DNA from: an uncultured Maricaulis sp. | GTDB lineage: Bacteria; Pseudomonadota; Alphaproteobacteria; Caulobacterales; Maricaulaceae | Length of the DNA: 64,000 bases | NCBI RefSeq assembly: GCF_947259345.1 | Contig: NZ_CAMYLS010000028.1 | Span: 41,663-105,662, forward strand | Direction: 5' to 3' | In this document: one piece after another, positions 1-7,100 of the stretch | Position numbering within the stretch: the stretch's first letter is position 1 | Layout of the letters: every line of letters begins with the position of its first letter | Position numbers and translations under genes: made by a program | The notes under the pieces: generated by a model | The model's input: only the letters and a program-made list of their open reading frames with translations | Database searches by the model: none | Told to the model about the DNA's origin: nothing

Positions 1-439
1 CGAGATATTTCGGATTGCCGCCGGCATTGATCGCGCCATAGGTGCGGCCGTGGAAGGCACCGGTGAAGGTGATGATGCGGTAGCGCTGCGGATTGCCGTT
101 CACATAGTGATAGCGACGCGCGGTCTTGAGCGCACACTCCATCGCCTCGGCGCCGGAATTGGTGAAGAAAACACGGTCTGCAAAGGTTGCCTTGGTCAGC
201 TTGTCGGCCAGTTCGACGCCGGCCGGGACCTTGAACATGTTGGACAGGTGCCAGAGCTTGCCGGCCTGCTCGTTGAGCGCCGCCACCGCCTTGGGGTGGG
301 CATGGCCCAGACAATTCACCGCAATGCCCGAAATGAAGTCGAGATACCCGTCGCCATCGGCCGTGAACAGGCGCGGACCCTTGCCATGGTCAAAGACCAG
401 ATCCGGCGGGGCATAGGTATCCATCATCGGTGCGGGCAT
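1..439 (-). CDS. argD: Acetylornithine / succinyldiaminopimelate aminotransferase, N-terminal part (runs off left edge)
   Basis: The minus-strand frame is open from the window edge to an ATG at 439 and encodes the first 146 residues; the rest lies outside the window. The protein starts MPAPMMDTYAPPDLVF and contains the class III aminotransferase landmarks GIAVNCLGHAHP (about residues 42-53), the PLP phosphate-binding stretch FTNSGAEAME (about 101-110) and FHGRTYGA near the edge. The PLP lysine is not in view. A strong ribosome site (AGGAGG) lies just upstream of the ATG. ArgD transaminates N-acetylglutamate semialdehyde in arginine synthesis and in many bacteria also serves as DapC in lysine synthesis; dapD and dapE are further along this window. 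The gene lies downstream of an ABC-2 permease in the same direction, 81 bases away. Confidence 0.93.
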   Translation of the reverse strand, partial: MPAPMMDTYAPPDLVFDHGKGPRLFTADGDGYLDFISGIAVNCLGHAHPKAVAALNEQAGKLWHLSNMFKVPAGVELADKLTKATFADRVFFTNSGAEAMECALKTARRYHYVNGNPQRYRIITFTGAFHGRTYGAINAGGNPKYL

Positions 440-520
440 GTCGTTTCCTCCTGAAGTGTCCGGCTGGATTGTCCGGCCCTGTCTTGATGCGGGCCTTGTC
501 TCTCCTCTAGGCCGCCGCGA

Positions 521-1333
521 TCAGCTCTTCAAGCGCCAGCCTGCATGCAGCAGCGCATAGCTGAGCGCCCCCAGTGCAAGGTTGATCACGGCCAGCAGGA
601 CAACGCCGATCAGGAGATTGCCGTCCGCATGGCCGGTGAAGCCATAGCGAAAACCGTCAATCATGTAGAAGAAGGGGTTGAAATGACTGATCGTCGCCAG
701 CGGCCCGGGCAAATTGGTTATCGAGTAGAACGTCCCCGACAGGAAGGTCAGCGGCGTAATGACGAAGGTCGTGACGGCAGCCATGTGGTCGAACTTCTCG
801 GCCCACAACCCGCCGACGATGCCGATCATGGACAACATCGCGGCGGCGCTGATGCCGAAATAGAGCACCGCCCACCAGTGAACCGGCACCACATTGATGA
901 AGGGGATGAGCGTAACCGCAGTCACCGCCGCGACCAGGATGCCCCGGGTCATCGCGCCCCCGGTGAAGGCGAGAAATAATTCCAGCGCCGACAGCGGCGG
1001 CATCAGGAAATCGACCGTATTGCCCTGCACCTTGGAGACCAGGATGGACGAGCCGGAATTGGCGAAGGCATTATTGAGCAGGCCCATCAGGATCAGGCCC
1101 GGCGCGAGGAACTCCGCGAAGGGTATGCCGCCAACATCACCGCGGCGCGCGCCGATCGCGACGGCAAAGACGGTCATGTAAAGCAGCGTCGTGGCGACCG
1201 GTGCGAGCACGGTCTGCATGCCGACCTTCAAGAATCGGCGCACTTCCTTCTTGTACAAGGTCCACAAACCCAAGGCATTGAAAAGACCGAACTTCTTGGG
1301 CTGTGGAAAATCTGTTAAGGCGGCGTTACTCAT
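521..1333 (-). CDS. ABC-2 type transporter permease (YadH-like)
   Basis: A 270-residue integral membrane protein with about six hydrophobic segments (roughly residues 40-60, 72-95, 120-145, 150-180, 185-205 and 240-262). The short cytoplasmic N-terminus with a WTLYKKEVRRFLK stretch is typical of ABC-2 permeases of the YadH/NodJ type. Family members pair with a separate ATPase to export lipids, polysaccharides or drugs. No ATPase gene lies on either side (argD downstream, gcrA divergent upstream), so the partner must be encoded elsewhere or the permease acts with a shared ATPase. The start at 1333 has AAGGG upstream. The substrate cannot be inferred. Confidence is high for the fold, low for function. 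Confidence 0.85.
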   Translation of the reverse strand: MSNAALTDFPQPKKFGLFNALGLWTLYKKEVRRFLKVGMQTVLAPVATTLLYMTVFAVAIGARRGDVGGIPFAEFLAPGLILMGLLNNAFANSGSSILVSKVQGNTVDFLMPPLSALELFLAFTGGAMTRGILVAAVTAVTLIPFINVVPVHWWAVLYFGISAAAMLSMIGIVGGLWAEKFDHMAAVTTFVITPLTFLSGTFYSITNLPGPLATISHFNPFFYMIDGFRYGFTGHADGNLLIGVVLLAVINLALGALSYALLHAGWRLKS

Positions 1334-1345
1334 ATCGAATTACCC

Positions 1346-1361
1346 TTAATTTCCCGGTAAC
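1346..1361. promoter_or_regulatory. CtrA-box-like sequence in the gcrA / ABC-permease intergenic region
   Basis: TTAA, a 7-base spacer, then GTAAC: one mismatch from the CtrA consensus TTAA-N7-TTAAC. A further TTAAC stands at 1370-1374. In Caulobacter, CtrA represses gcrA. The site is about 180 bases upstream of the gcrA start and overlaps the ribosome site of the divergent permease gene, so it could also act on that gene. It is a short, degenerate motif and may be chance. Confidence 0.25.
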
Positions 1362-1537
1362 CATCTGCGTTAACGATTGGGGGTGCAAGTGAGCTTTCCA
1401 CAGGTATGACCAGAACCCGATCTTGTGGCTTCAGTTCGCGTAGGTACAATATCTAGTGTAATTAAACATGCATTGAGCAATGCGCAGTTTACCATCATCA
1501 AGGTGAGCAAGCGCATCCCAGACGGGAGACAAGGGCG

Positions 1538-2068
1538 ATGGCTTGGACTGACGAACGCGTAGAAGAACTCAAGAAACTCTGGTCGGAAGGCCTGAGCGCG
1601 AGTCAGATTGCAAAACAGCTCGGTGGTGTGACTCGCAATGCCGTTATTGGCAAGGTCCACCGCCTGGGTTTGTCAGGTCGCGCGACCCCGTCGCGTCCGG
1701 CCCGTCGCACGGCCAAACCTTCCCGTCCGCGCCCAACAACGGCGTCCACCGCCCCGGCCCGCACTGTTGCGCGCCCTTCCCCCTCAGCGCCTCCGGCTGC
1801 CGCGCCGGCGCCGGTGGAGCCAGCCGTCCTGCCTTCCGGTGAGTTTGCCACCGTGCTGACGCTCCGCGAAAGCATGTGCAAATGGCCAATCGGTGATCCG
1901 GCCCAGTCGGAATTCCGCTTCTGCGGCCGCAAGACCGACACCGGTCAGGCCTATTGCAACGCCCACTCTGACCTGGCCTACCAGCCGAGCCAGAAGCGTC
2001 GTCGTCGCAATTCCGACGCCTCGGCCGCCCTCGACGCGATTGCTGCCACGCGTCGCTATAATTTCTGA
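1538..2068 (+). CDS. gcrA: Cell-cycle regulator GcrA
   Basis: 176 residues. The N-terminus (MAWTDERVEELKKLWSEGL, then a helix-turn-helix with NAVIGKVHRLGLSGRA, residues 1-47) is the hallmark of GcrA, which binds sigma70-RNA polymerase and activates promoters carrying CcrM-methylated GANTC sites. A Pro/Ala/Arg-rich linker (about 48-105) follows. The C-terminal part carries three cysteines in CKWPIG, FRFCGRK and YCNAH, as in the sigma-binding domain of the family. The ATG at 1538 follows GGGAGACAAGG. I found no GANTC in the 200 bases upstream. The gene stands alone, divergent from the permease, and ends in a strong terminator. Its presence places the organism in or near Caulobacterales/Maricaulales. 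Confidence 0.97.
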   Translation: MAWTDERVEELKKLWSEGLSASQIAKQLGGVTRNAVIGKVHRLGLSGRATPSRPARRTAKPSRPRPTTASTAPARTVARPSPSAPPAAAPAPVEPAVLPSGEFATVLTLRESMCKWPIGDPAQSEFRFCGRKTDTGQAYCNAHSDLAYQPSQKRRRRNSDASAALDAIAATRRYNF

Positions 2069-2100
2069 CCCGACCCTCACCCAGGTACCGGGACAGACAA

Positions 2101-2133
2101 TGACCGCCTCGTTCTCGAGGCGGTCATTTTTTT
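2101..2133 (+). terminator. Rho-independent terminator after gcrA
   Basis: An 11-bp perfect stem (TGACCGCCTCG / CGAGGCGGTCA) closes a 4-base TTCT loop and is followed by seven T. It lies 33 bases past the gcrA stop codon. Confidence 0.95.
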
Positions 2134-2291
2134 GCGCCAACGCGTATCGCGGACATCGTCTCACGCCGGACGAAATCGAATTCCCGACAGCCTCTTAAAG
2201 GCTTACGCAAATACTCAAAACTGTCAGACCGCAAAACTTGGAATGACCTCAAGTTTGCGCATAATAGATGCGAACTGCTGAGGAGGTCATT

Positions 2292-2915
2292 GTGAAAGCC
2301 AAGTCTGAGAACAGCACGCTGAATAGAATCTACAACTTGACCGGAAATCCCGAAGAGTGCGTGGAAGCTTACAAGGAGTGGGCCGACAACTACGAGAAGG
2401 ATACCGTCGACGAAATGGGCTATGTCGCGCCTGCCATCGTAGCCGAAAAGCTTGCCAGTCTGGCCCGGCTCGATGGCAAGACGGTCCTGGATGCCGGTTG
2501 TGGCACCGGCCTGGCCGGGGTCGAGCTGGCCGAACGCGCAAGCGCCTTGATCGACGGCATGGACATTTCCCCCGACATGCTGGCCCTGGCTCGCAAGAAG
2601 GGCGCCTATGAGGATTTGCGCACGGCCGACATGACCGGACCGCTGGACTACAAGACCGATCAGTATGACGCGGTCATGTGCGTCGGCACATTCACCCACG
2701 CCCATGTCGGCCCGAAGGGTTTTGATGAACTTGTCCGCATCACCCGTCCCGGCGGGCTTGTGGTCGCGACGGTGCACGAAGATGTCTGGGACGCCGACAA
2801 CTATCTCGACCACCTCAAGGCCATCGACGCGTCCGGCGCAGCGGCCTTGAAGGAATATGACGTGGCACCCTATCACCTGCACGAATGTCGGCTCGTGATC
2901 CTGGAAGCACGTTAG
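2292..2915 (+). CDS. Class I SAM-dependent methyltransferase
   Basis: 207 residues from a GTG start at 2292, chosen over the in-frame ATG at 2268 because AGGAGG lies five bases before the GTG. Motif I, VLDAGCGTGLAGVEL, sits near residue 63. The acidic end of beta-2 is in IDGMDISPDML, and motif post-II/III is in DAVMCVGTFTHAHV followed by RPGGLVVATVHED. The layout resembles the WBSCR27-like small methyltransferases; the substrate is unknown. The protein has no signal peptide and is cytoplasmic. Downstream, a long perfect inverted repeat separates it from the carbonic anhydrase gene in the same direction, so co-transcription is uncertain. Confidence 0.85.
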   Translation: MKAKSENSTLNRIYNLTGNPEECVEAYKEWADNYEKDTVDEMGYVAPAIVAEKLASLARLDGKTVLDAGCGTGLAGVELAERASALIDGMDISPDMLALARKKGAYEDLRTADMTGPLDYKTDQYDAVMCVGTFTHAHVGPKGFDELVRITRPGGLVVATVHEDVWDADNYLDHLKAIDASGAAALKEYDVAPYHLHECRLVILEAR

Positions 2916-2962
2916 GGCGCAAGCGTCGCCATCCTCACGGATGGACAGGCCGCCGGACCCGC

Positions 2963-2995
2963 AGGTATTCCATAGCTAACGCCTATGGAATACCT
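2963..2995. repeat. Perfect 13-bp inverted repeat upstream of the carbonic anhydrase gene
   Basis: AGGTATTCCATAG, a 7-base loop, then CTATGGAATACCT. There is no T-tract after it, so it is not a standard terminator. The half-sequence GGTATTC recurs at 3004-3010. It sits 70 bases before the carbonic anhydrase start, a position suitable for an operator or a leader hairpin. Confidence 0.7.
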
Positions 2996-3065
2996 CAGAT
3001 ACTGGTATTCGAAACTTTCATGCTGCCGCCCCATCTCCCGGGCATCAAAACTTGGGAGAACACGC

Positions 3066-3806
3066 ATGAAATACCTGTCCGCCGCGACCGGCCTTGCCCT
3101 CGCAGTCTCAGTCTCTGCCCTCGCGACTGCCGAGGAGTGGAGCTATCACGGTGACACCGGACCGGGTTACTGGGGCTCGCTGAGTGAAGACTTCGCCGTC
3201 TGCTCGGTCGGCACCCAACAAAGCCCGATCGACCTGGCCGGAGCTATTTCCGCCAGCGGCGCGGCGCCTGCGCTCATGATGAACTCGATCTCCGATGTCC
3301 AGGTCAGCCGCAATGCGCACGGGGTGACCTACAGCGCTGAGAGCGTGGACGCAGGCCTGACACTCAACGGCATCGACTTCACCCTGCTGCAATTCCATTT
3401 CCACGCCCGCTCCGAGCACCATATCAATGGTGAGGACTTCCCGCTGGAAGTTCATTTCGTGACCGCCTCGGAAGATGGCGCGCTCGCCGTTGTCGGCGTG
3501 ATGTTCGAGGAGGGTGATGCGCACCCTGATCTCGACGCGCTTTGGGCGGCCATTCCGGCCGAGAACGAGTCCGGCGAAGGCCCCGACAGCCTGTCGCTCG
3601 AGCGCTTCATCCCGGCAGACGAACCGGTCTTCCGCTATGAAGGTTCGCTGACCACCCCGCCCTGCTCGGAGATTGTCAGCTGGACCGTCTTCCCGACACC
3701 GATCGAAGCCTCGGCCGAGCAAATCCAGGCCTTCACGGATCTGGTCGAGGACAATGCCCGCCCGGTTTTGCCGGCGCATCGCCGATACGTCTTGCTGTCG
3801 GACTGA
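3066..3806 (+). CDS. Alpha-class carbonic anhydrase, exported
   Basis: 246 residues from the ATG at 3066 (GGGAG upstream); the longer frame from 2985 would bury the signal peptide. Residues 1-22 form a Sec signal peptide ending near ALATAEE. The alpha-CA landmarks are QQSPIDL (51-57), the zinc ligands H111 and H113 in LQFHFHARSEH, the third ligand H130 in LEVHFV, and the substrate-pocket segment LTTPPCSE. C46 and that later cysteine can form the usual disulfide. The mature enzyme interconverts CO2 and bicarbonate in the periplasm. Its neighbour on the opposite strand is an SbtA-type bicarbonate permease, so it may supply bicarbonate for uptake. It ends at a strong terminator. Confidence 0.95.
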   Translation: MKYLSAATGLALAVSVSALATAEEWSYHGDTGPGYWGSLSEDFAVCSVGTQQSPIDLAGAISASGAAPALMMNSISDVQVSRNAHGVTYSAESVDAGLTLNGIDFTLLQFHFHARSEHHINGEDFPLEVHFVTASEDGALAVVGVMFEEGDAHPDLDALWAAIPAENESGEGPDSLSLERFIPADEPVFRYEGSLTTPPCSEIVSWTVFPTPIEASAEQIQAFTDLVEDNARPVLPAHRRYVLLSD

Positions 3807-3831
3807 TCCGGTCTCACCCGCCCAATGCGAC

Positions 3832-3860
3832 AGGGCCCGACCAAGCGGTCGGGCCCTTTT
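3832..3860 (+). terminator. Rho-independent terminator after the carbonic anhydrase gene
   Basis: Stem AGGGCCCGACC / GGTCGGGCCCT, loop AAGC, then a short T run. It lies between the carbonic anhydrase stop and the convergent sbtB-like stop and may serve both strands. Confidence 0.9.
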
Positions 3861-3889
3861 CATTGAGCGCTCTTCAGGTCTTAACCGGC

Positions 3890-4207
3890 TCAGTCGCTTG
3901 CCACGCTGCGCCGACGCCAATCGTGCTGACAATACAGATCGGCATCATAGGCTTTCAACAGCGGGTCGAGTGTCGCCACCAGACCGTCCAGTGTCTCCGG
4001 CGGTAGAAAGCATACCAGCGCCGCCTGGCGGCCCGCATCGACAATATGGCCGCTTCGATTCCACTGATTGTCGCCCTGCCGCCCGCGCGCAAGTGGACGA
4101 ACGGTCCAATGGGTCGCTCCGGCTTCAGCAAGGCAGGTCTCGAATTTGGGCATGTGAACTTCATCGGCCAGGATTTCAACCCGGCAGATCGCTTGCCAAT
4201 CCGTCAT
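3890..4207 (-). CDS. Small SbtB/PII-like protein downstream of SbtA-type permease
   Basis: 105 residues, beginning two bases after the sbtA stop codon, so the two are very probably translationally coupled. The protein has the size and pattern expected of a PII-like ferredoxin-fold subunit: an N-terminal beta strand (ICRVEILADE), a helix (MPKFETCLAEAG), a strand with a Gly/Arg-rich loop (PLARGRQGDNQ), then ALVCFLPPETLDGLVATLDPLL as a second strand-helix unit. In cyanobacteria SbtB binds adenine nucleotides and inhibits SbtA. I did not recognise nucleotide-binding residues with certainty. The assignment rests on position, size and secondary-structure pattern. Confidence 0.65.
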   Translation of the reverse strand: MTDWQAICRVEILADEVHMPKFETCLAEAGATHWTVRPLARGRQGDNQWNRSGHIVDAGRQAALVCFLPPETLDGLVATLDPLLKAYDADLYCQHDWRRRSVASD

Positions 4208-4209
4208 GA

Positions 4210-5196
4210 TCAGGCCTCCAGCAGGCGGCCGGCCAACCAGGCATAAACCGGGATGCCGACCAGTAGGTTGAATGGGAAGGTTACGCCGAGTGACAATGTC
4301 AGGGACAGGGCGGCCTTTGCTTGGGGAAGGGCGAGGCGCATGGCGGCGGGTACAGCGATGTAGGACGCCGAGGCGGCTAACGTCATCAGCAAGGCACCAT
4401 CGCCTGGTGCAAGCCCGATCAACCGGCTGACCCCAAGCGCAATCGCCGCTCCGATAGCGGGCATGTAAAGCCCGAAACCAATCAGCGGCCAGCGCAGCAG
4501 GTCACGATGCTGGACCAGTCCGCGTCCCGCGATCAAACCCATATCCAGCAGGAAAAGACAGAGCACCCCGCGGAAGATATCGACGAAGAAAGGCTCGACC
4601 GTGGCCATCCCCGCCGGCCCGCTGATCCAGCCGATTGCGAAGGCACCGAGAAGAAGAAGGATCGACCCATTGGTGAATGCCTCGCGCACCAGAGTCAGCG
4701 ACACGCCCCCCTCGGCCTTGCCCGGACTGGCCAATGCCCGCCCGGCGAGCATCAATCCGGTCAGGATGGCAGGGGCTTCCATCGCTGCTGCCACCGCCAC
4801 CATATAGCCGCCACCCGGCTGATCGAGCGCGGCGCCCGCATCCTTGGCAGCGATGAATGTCACGATTGAGATCGAGCCGTAATGGGCCGCAATGGCCGCC
4901 GCGTCGACCCGATCCACGCCCGTCGTGGCCCGCAGAAGTCCAAAACCGATCAGCGGCAAGCCGGCAGACAGGATGACGCCAGCGCAGAGCAACAGGATCA
5001 GTGAGGACGGATCTGTCACCGCCATTTCCGCACCGCCCTTGAAGCCGATCGCCATCACCAGGTAGAGCGACAACCCCTTGGCGACCGCCTCGGGTATGGC
5101 CAGATCGGAGCGAACAATCGCCGCCAGCAGCCCCAGCACGAAAAACAGGACAGCCGGTGAAAACAGGGTCGTCCCGGCCAGACTTAGCCAATCCAT
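4210..5196 (-). CDS. SbtA-type sodium-dependent bicarbonate transport family permease
   Basis: 328 residues with about ten hydrophobic segments in two inverted halves. Recognisable family stretches are LSLYLVMAIGFKGG (about residues 43-56) in the first half, AAHYGSISIVTF (about 103-114), and LCLFLLDMGLIAGR with ASASYIAVPAAMRLALP in the second half. SbtA imports bicarbonate with sodium in cyanobacteria; homologues are widespread in heterotrophs, where their role is less clear. The ATG at 5196 follows AAGGAG. A GC-rich stem-loop lies 43-86 bases upstream in the leader. An sbtB-like gene follows at two bases, an exported carbonic anhydrase lies beyond it, and a LysR-type gene is divergent: together a plausible inorganic-carbon uptake module. 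Confidence 0.88.
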   Translation of the reverse strand: MDWLSLAGTTLFSPAVLFFVLGLLAAIVRSDLAIPEAVAKGLSLYLVMAIGFKGGAEMAVTDPSSLILLLCAGVILSAGLPLIGFGLLRATTGVDRVDAAAIAAHYGSISIVTFIAAKDAGAALDQPGGGYMVAVAAAMEAPAILTGLMLAGRALASPGKAEGGVSLTLVREAFTNGSILLLLGAFAIGWISGPAGMATVEPFFVDIFRGVLCLFLLDMGLIAGRGLVQHRDLLRWPLIGFGLYMPAIGAAIALGVSRLIGLAPGDGALLMTLAASASYIAVPAAMRLALPQAKAALSLTLSLGVTFPFNLLVGIPVYAWLAGRLLEA

Positions 5197-5238
5197 TGCC
5201 TACTCCTTGCGTCGCTTTGCGGGGCTCTCAAAAGGAGG

Positions 5239-5282
5239 GGCCCGGCCAGCGGATTGCGGGGACACGCAGAGCTGGCCGGGCC
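5239..5282 (-). promoter_or_regulatory. GC-rich stem-loop in the sbtA leader, attenuator-like
   Basis: A perfect 12-bp inverted repeat, GGCCCGGCCAGC and GCTGGCCGGGCC, with a 20-base loop. Read in the direction of sbtA, the stem is followed by CCCTCCTTTTG, a weak pyrimidine/T tract, 43 bases before the start codon. It could be a leader terminator/attenuator or an mRNA-stabilising structure. Confidence 0.5.
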
Positions 5283-5408
5283 TACCGGTCTTCGGCGGGC
5301 CGGTGCGAGGGGGCCCGTATGACGCCGTCGACCGGCCGTGTTGCGCCAGGATCATGACAGGGGACGATCAGGCAGGACTTGATTAGCGCGACCAAAACGA
5401 TAGCTAAA

Positions 5409-5425
5409 AGATAAGAAAATTATCT
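5409..5425. promoter_or_regulatory. Candidate LysR-type operator
   Basis: AGATAA-GAAAA-TTATCT is a 6-bp inverted repeat with a 5-base AT-rich spacer, which matches the T-N11-A layout of LysR-type binding sites. It lies 22 bases before the regulator's start codon and about 215 bases upstream of sbtA, where it could mediate autoregulation and act on the divergent promoter. Confidence 0.45.
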
Positions 5426-5447
5426 CGGGAATAGGGATTGGCTATAG

Positions 5448-6374
5448 ATGCGTCCGACACTACGACAGCTGCAATATCTTGTCGCAACAGCCGATACCGG
5501 CCGTTTCTCGGACGCCGCCGAACAGCTGCATGTCAGTCAGCCCAGCCTGTCTGCCCAAATCGCCGAAGCCGAGGCCCATCTCGGTGCGACGGTGTTTGAA
5601 CGTGGCCGCCACGGCGCAAGGGTGACACCGCTGGGCGCGGAGATCGTGCGGCGGGCGCGCTATGTCCTGCGGCAAATGGAAGATATGCAATCCATCGCGC
5701 GCAGCGGCGGCCTGGGACTTTACGGCCGCGTCCGGATGGGTGTCCTGCCGACGATCGGCCCCTACCTGCTGCCGCGCGCGACCGGCGCATTGCATCGTGA
5801 CTTCCCGGACCTGCGACTCTCTATCCGCGAGGAATCCACCGTCGAACTCCAGGAAAAGCTGGCCGATGGCCGGATGGACGTCCTGATTTCGACGCCGGAG
5901 GACCATGCCCCAACCGAATCCGCCCACCTATTCCGCGAAAGCCTGTGGATCGCTGTCCCGAGCGATGATCCGCTGGCACAGGACACAGCACCGCTTGACC
6001 TGAAGGCCCTGGCCGATCGGCCAATCCTGACCCTCGGAATGGGGCATCGCCTGACGAGCCTCGTCTCGGAGCTGGCCCATGCTGCGGGAGGCTTCGTGTC
6101 GACCGATTATGAGGGAACCAGTCTCGACGCCATCCGGCACATGGCCGCGCTCGGCGCCGGCGTCGCCGTCCTGCCGCAGCTCTATGTCACCTGCGAAGCG
6201 CGACGCGATGATGTTCTGGTCTACCGCCGCATCAGCGCGCCCATGGCCGAGCGGAATATTGCACTGGTTTGGCGGCAAGGGTCGCCGCTACACGACGGGT
6301 TCCTGCAACTGGCCGAAGCGCTGCGCCTGGCCGCCAACTCTATACTGGAGACGCGCCACGGAAAGACCCGCTGA
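5448..6374 (+). CDS. LysR-family transcriptional regulator, OxyR-like without redox cysteines
   Basis: 308 residues. The winged helix-turn-helix is at 1-60 (LRQLQYLVATADTGRFSDAA, HVSQPSLSAQI) and a linker helix follows. The effector domain resembles OxyR, notably ILTLGMGHRL (194-202) and EGTSLDAIRHMAALGAG (222-238). At the places of the two OxyR redox cysteines it has R201 and A210, and its only cysteine is C249. It therefore should not sense peroxide by the classical disulfide. It is divergent from sbtA, so an inorganic-carbon or metabolic signal, as for CmpR/CbbR-type relatives, is a reasonable guess. The ribosome site is weak. It ends 3 bases from the convergent phoB stop. Confidence 0.88.
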   Translation: MRPTLRQLQYLVATADTGRFSDAAEQLHVSQPSLSAQIAEAEAHLGATVFERGRHGARVTPLGAEIVRRARYVLRQMEDMQSIARSGGLGLYGRVRMGVLPTIGPYLLPRATGALHRDFPDLRLSIREESTVELQEKLADGRMDVLISTPEDHAPTESAHLFRESLWIAVPSDDPLAQDTAPLDLKALADRPILTLGMGHRLTSLVSELAHAAGGFVSTDYEGTSLDAIRHMAALGAGVAVLPQLYVTCEARRDDVLVYRRISAPMAERNIALVWRQGSPLHDGFLQLAEALRLAANSILETRHGKTR

Positions 6375-6377
6375 TCC

Positions 6378-7067
6378 TCAGGCATTCACGTCGAAGGCGT
6401 AGCCGGCGGAGCGCACCGTGCGGATCGGATCGCGCTCTTCCTTGTTGTTCAGCGCCTTGCGCAGGCGGCCGACATGCACATCGACCGTGCGCGCCTCGAC
6501 ATAGACATCCGAGCCCCAGACGGCGTCGAGCAATTGCTCGCGCGAGAAGACCCGTCCGGGATGCTGCATGAGATAGTCGAGCAGGCGGAATTCGGTCGGG
6601 CCGAGATGGATTTCCCGGTCCGCGCGGCGGACCCGATGGGCGACCCGGTCCATGGTGATGTCGCCGGCCTCGATCACATCCTCGGCCAGACCCGGGCGGA
6701 TACGGCGCAGAACGGCGCGAATTCGTGCGAAGAGCTCGGTCATCGAAAAGGGTTTGACGACATAGTCATCGGCGCCGGTATCCAGCCCGCGCACCCGATC
6801 GGTTTCCTCACCGCGCGCCGTCAGCATGATGATCGGCACATTGGCAGTTTCCTGCCGTCCGCGCAGGCGGCGGCAGACCTCGATGCCCGACACTTTCGGC
6901 AGCATCCAGTCGACCAGGACGAGATCCGGCGTCGATTCCTCAGCCTGGATCAGCGCCTCTTCGCCATCGCGGGCGACCGCAACCGTATAGCCCTCTTTCT
7001 CCAGATTGTACTGAAGCAGGGTGGCCAGCGCATCTTCATCTTCAACGACAAGGACTTGGGGATTCAT
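6378..7067 (-). CDS. phoB: Phosphate regulon response regulator PhoB
   Basis: 229 residues. The receiver domain covers 1-120, with acidic pocket VVEDED (residues 7-12), phosphoacceptor D53 in LVDWMLP, and lysine in DDYVVKPF. The C-terminal OmpR/PhoB winged helix covers about 130-227 (LGPTEFRLLDYLMQHPG, ARTVDVHVGRLRKAL). The ATG at 7067 has GGAG upstream. It is the last gene of the pst operon, 33 bases after phoU. Phosphorylated by PhoR, it activates genes with Pho boxes, including the one seen upstream of pstC. Confidence 0.97.
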   Translation of the reverse strand: MNPQVLVVEDEDALATLLQYNLEKEGYTVAVARDGEEALIQAEESTPDLVLVDWMLPKVSGIEVCRRLRGRQETANVPIIMLTARGEETDRVRGLDTGADDYVVKPFSMTELFARIRAVLRRIRPGLAEDVIEAGDITMDRVAHRVRRADREIHLGPTEFRLLDYLMQHPGRVFSREQLLDAVWGSDVYVEARTVDVHVGRLRKALNNKEERDPIRTVRSAGYAFDVNA

Positions 7068-7100
7068 CGATCGGCTCCGGGCTATCGATCAGCAACAACG

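Noticed and set aside
50..454. Plus-strand frame at the left edge
   Set aside because: It is opposite the clear argD coding sequence.
2268..2291. ATG start for the methyltransferase
   Set aside because: AGGAGG is ideally placed for the GTG at 2292 and would lie inside the coding region if the ATG were used.
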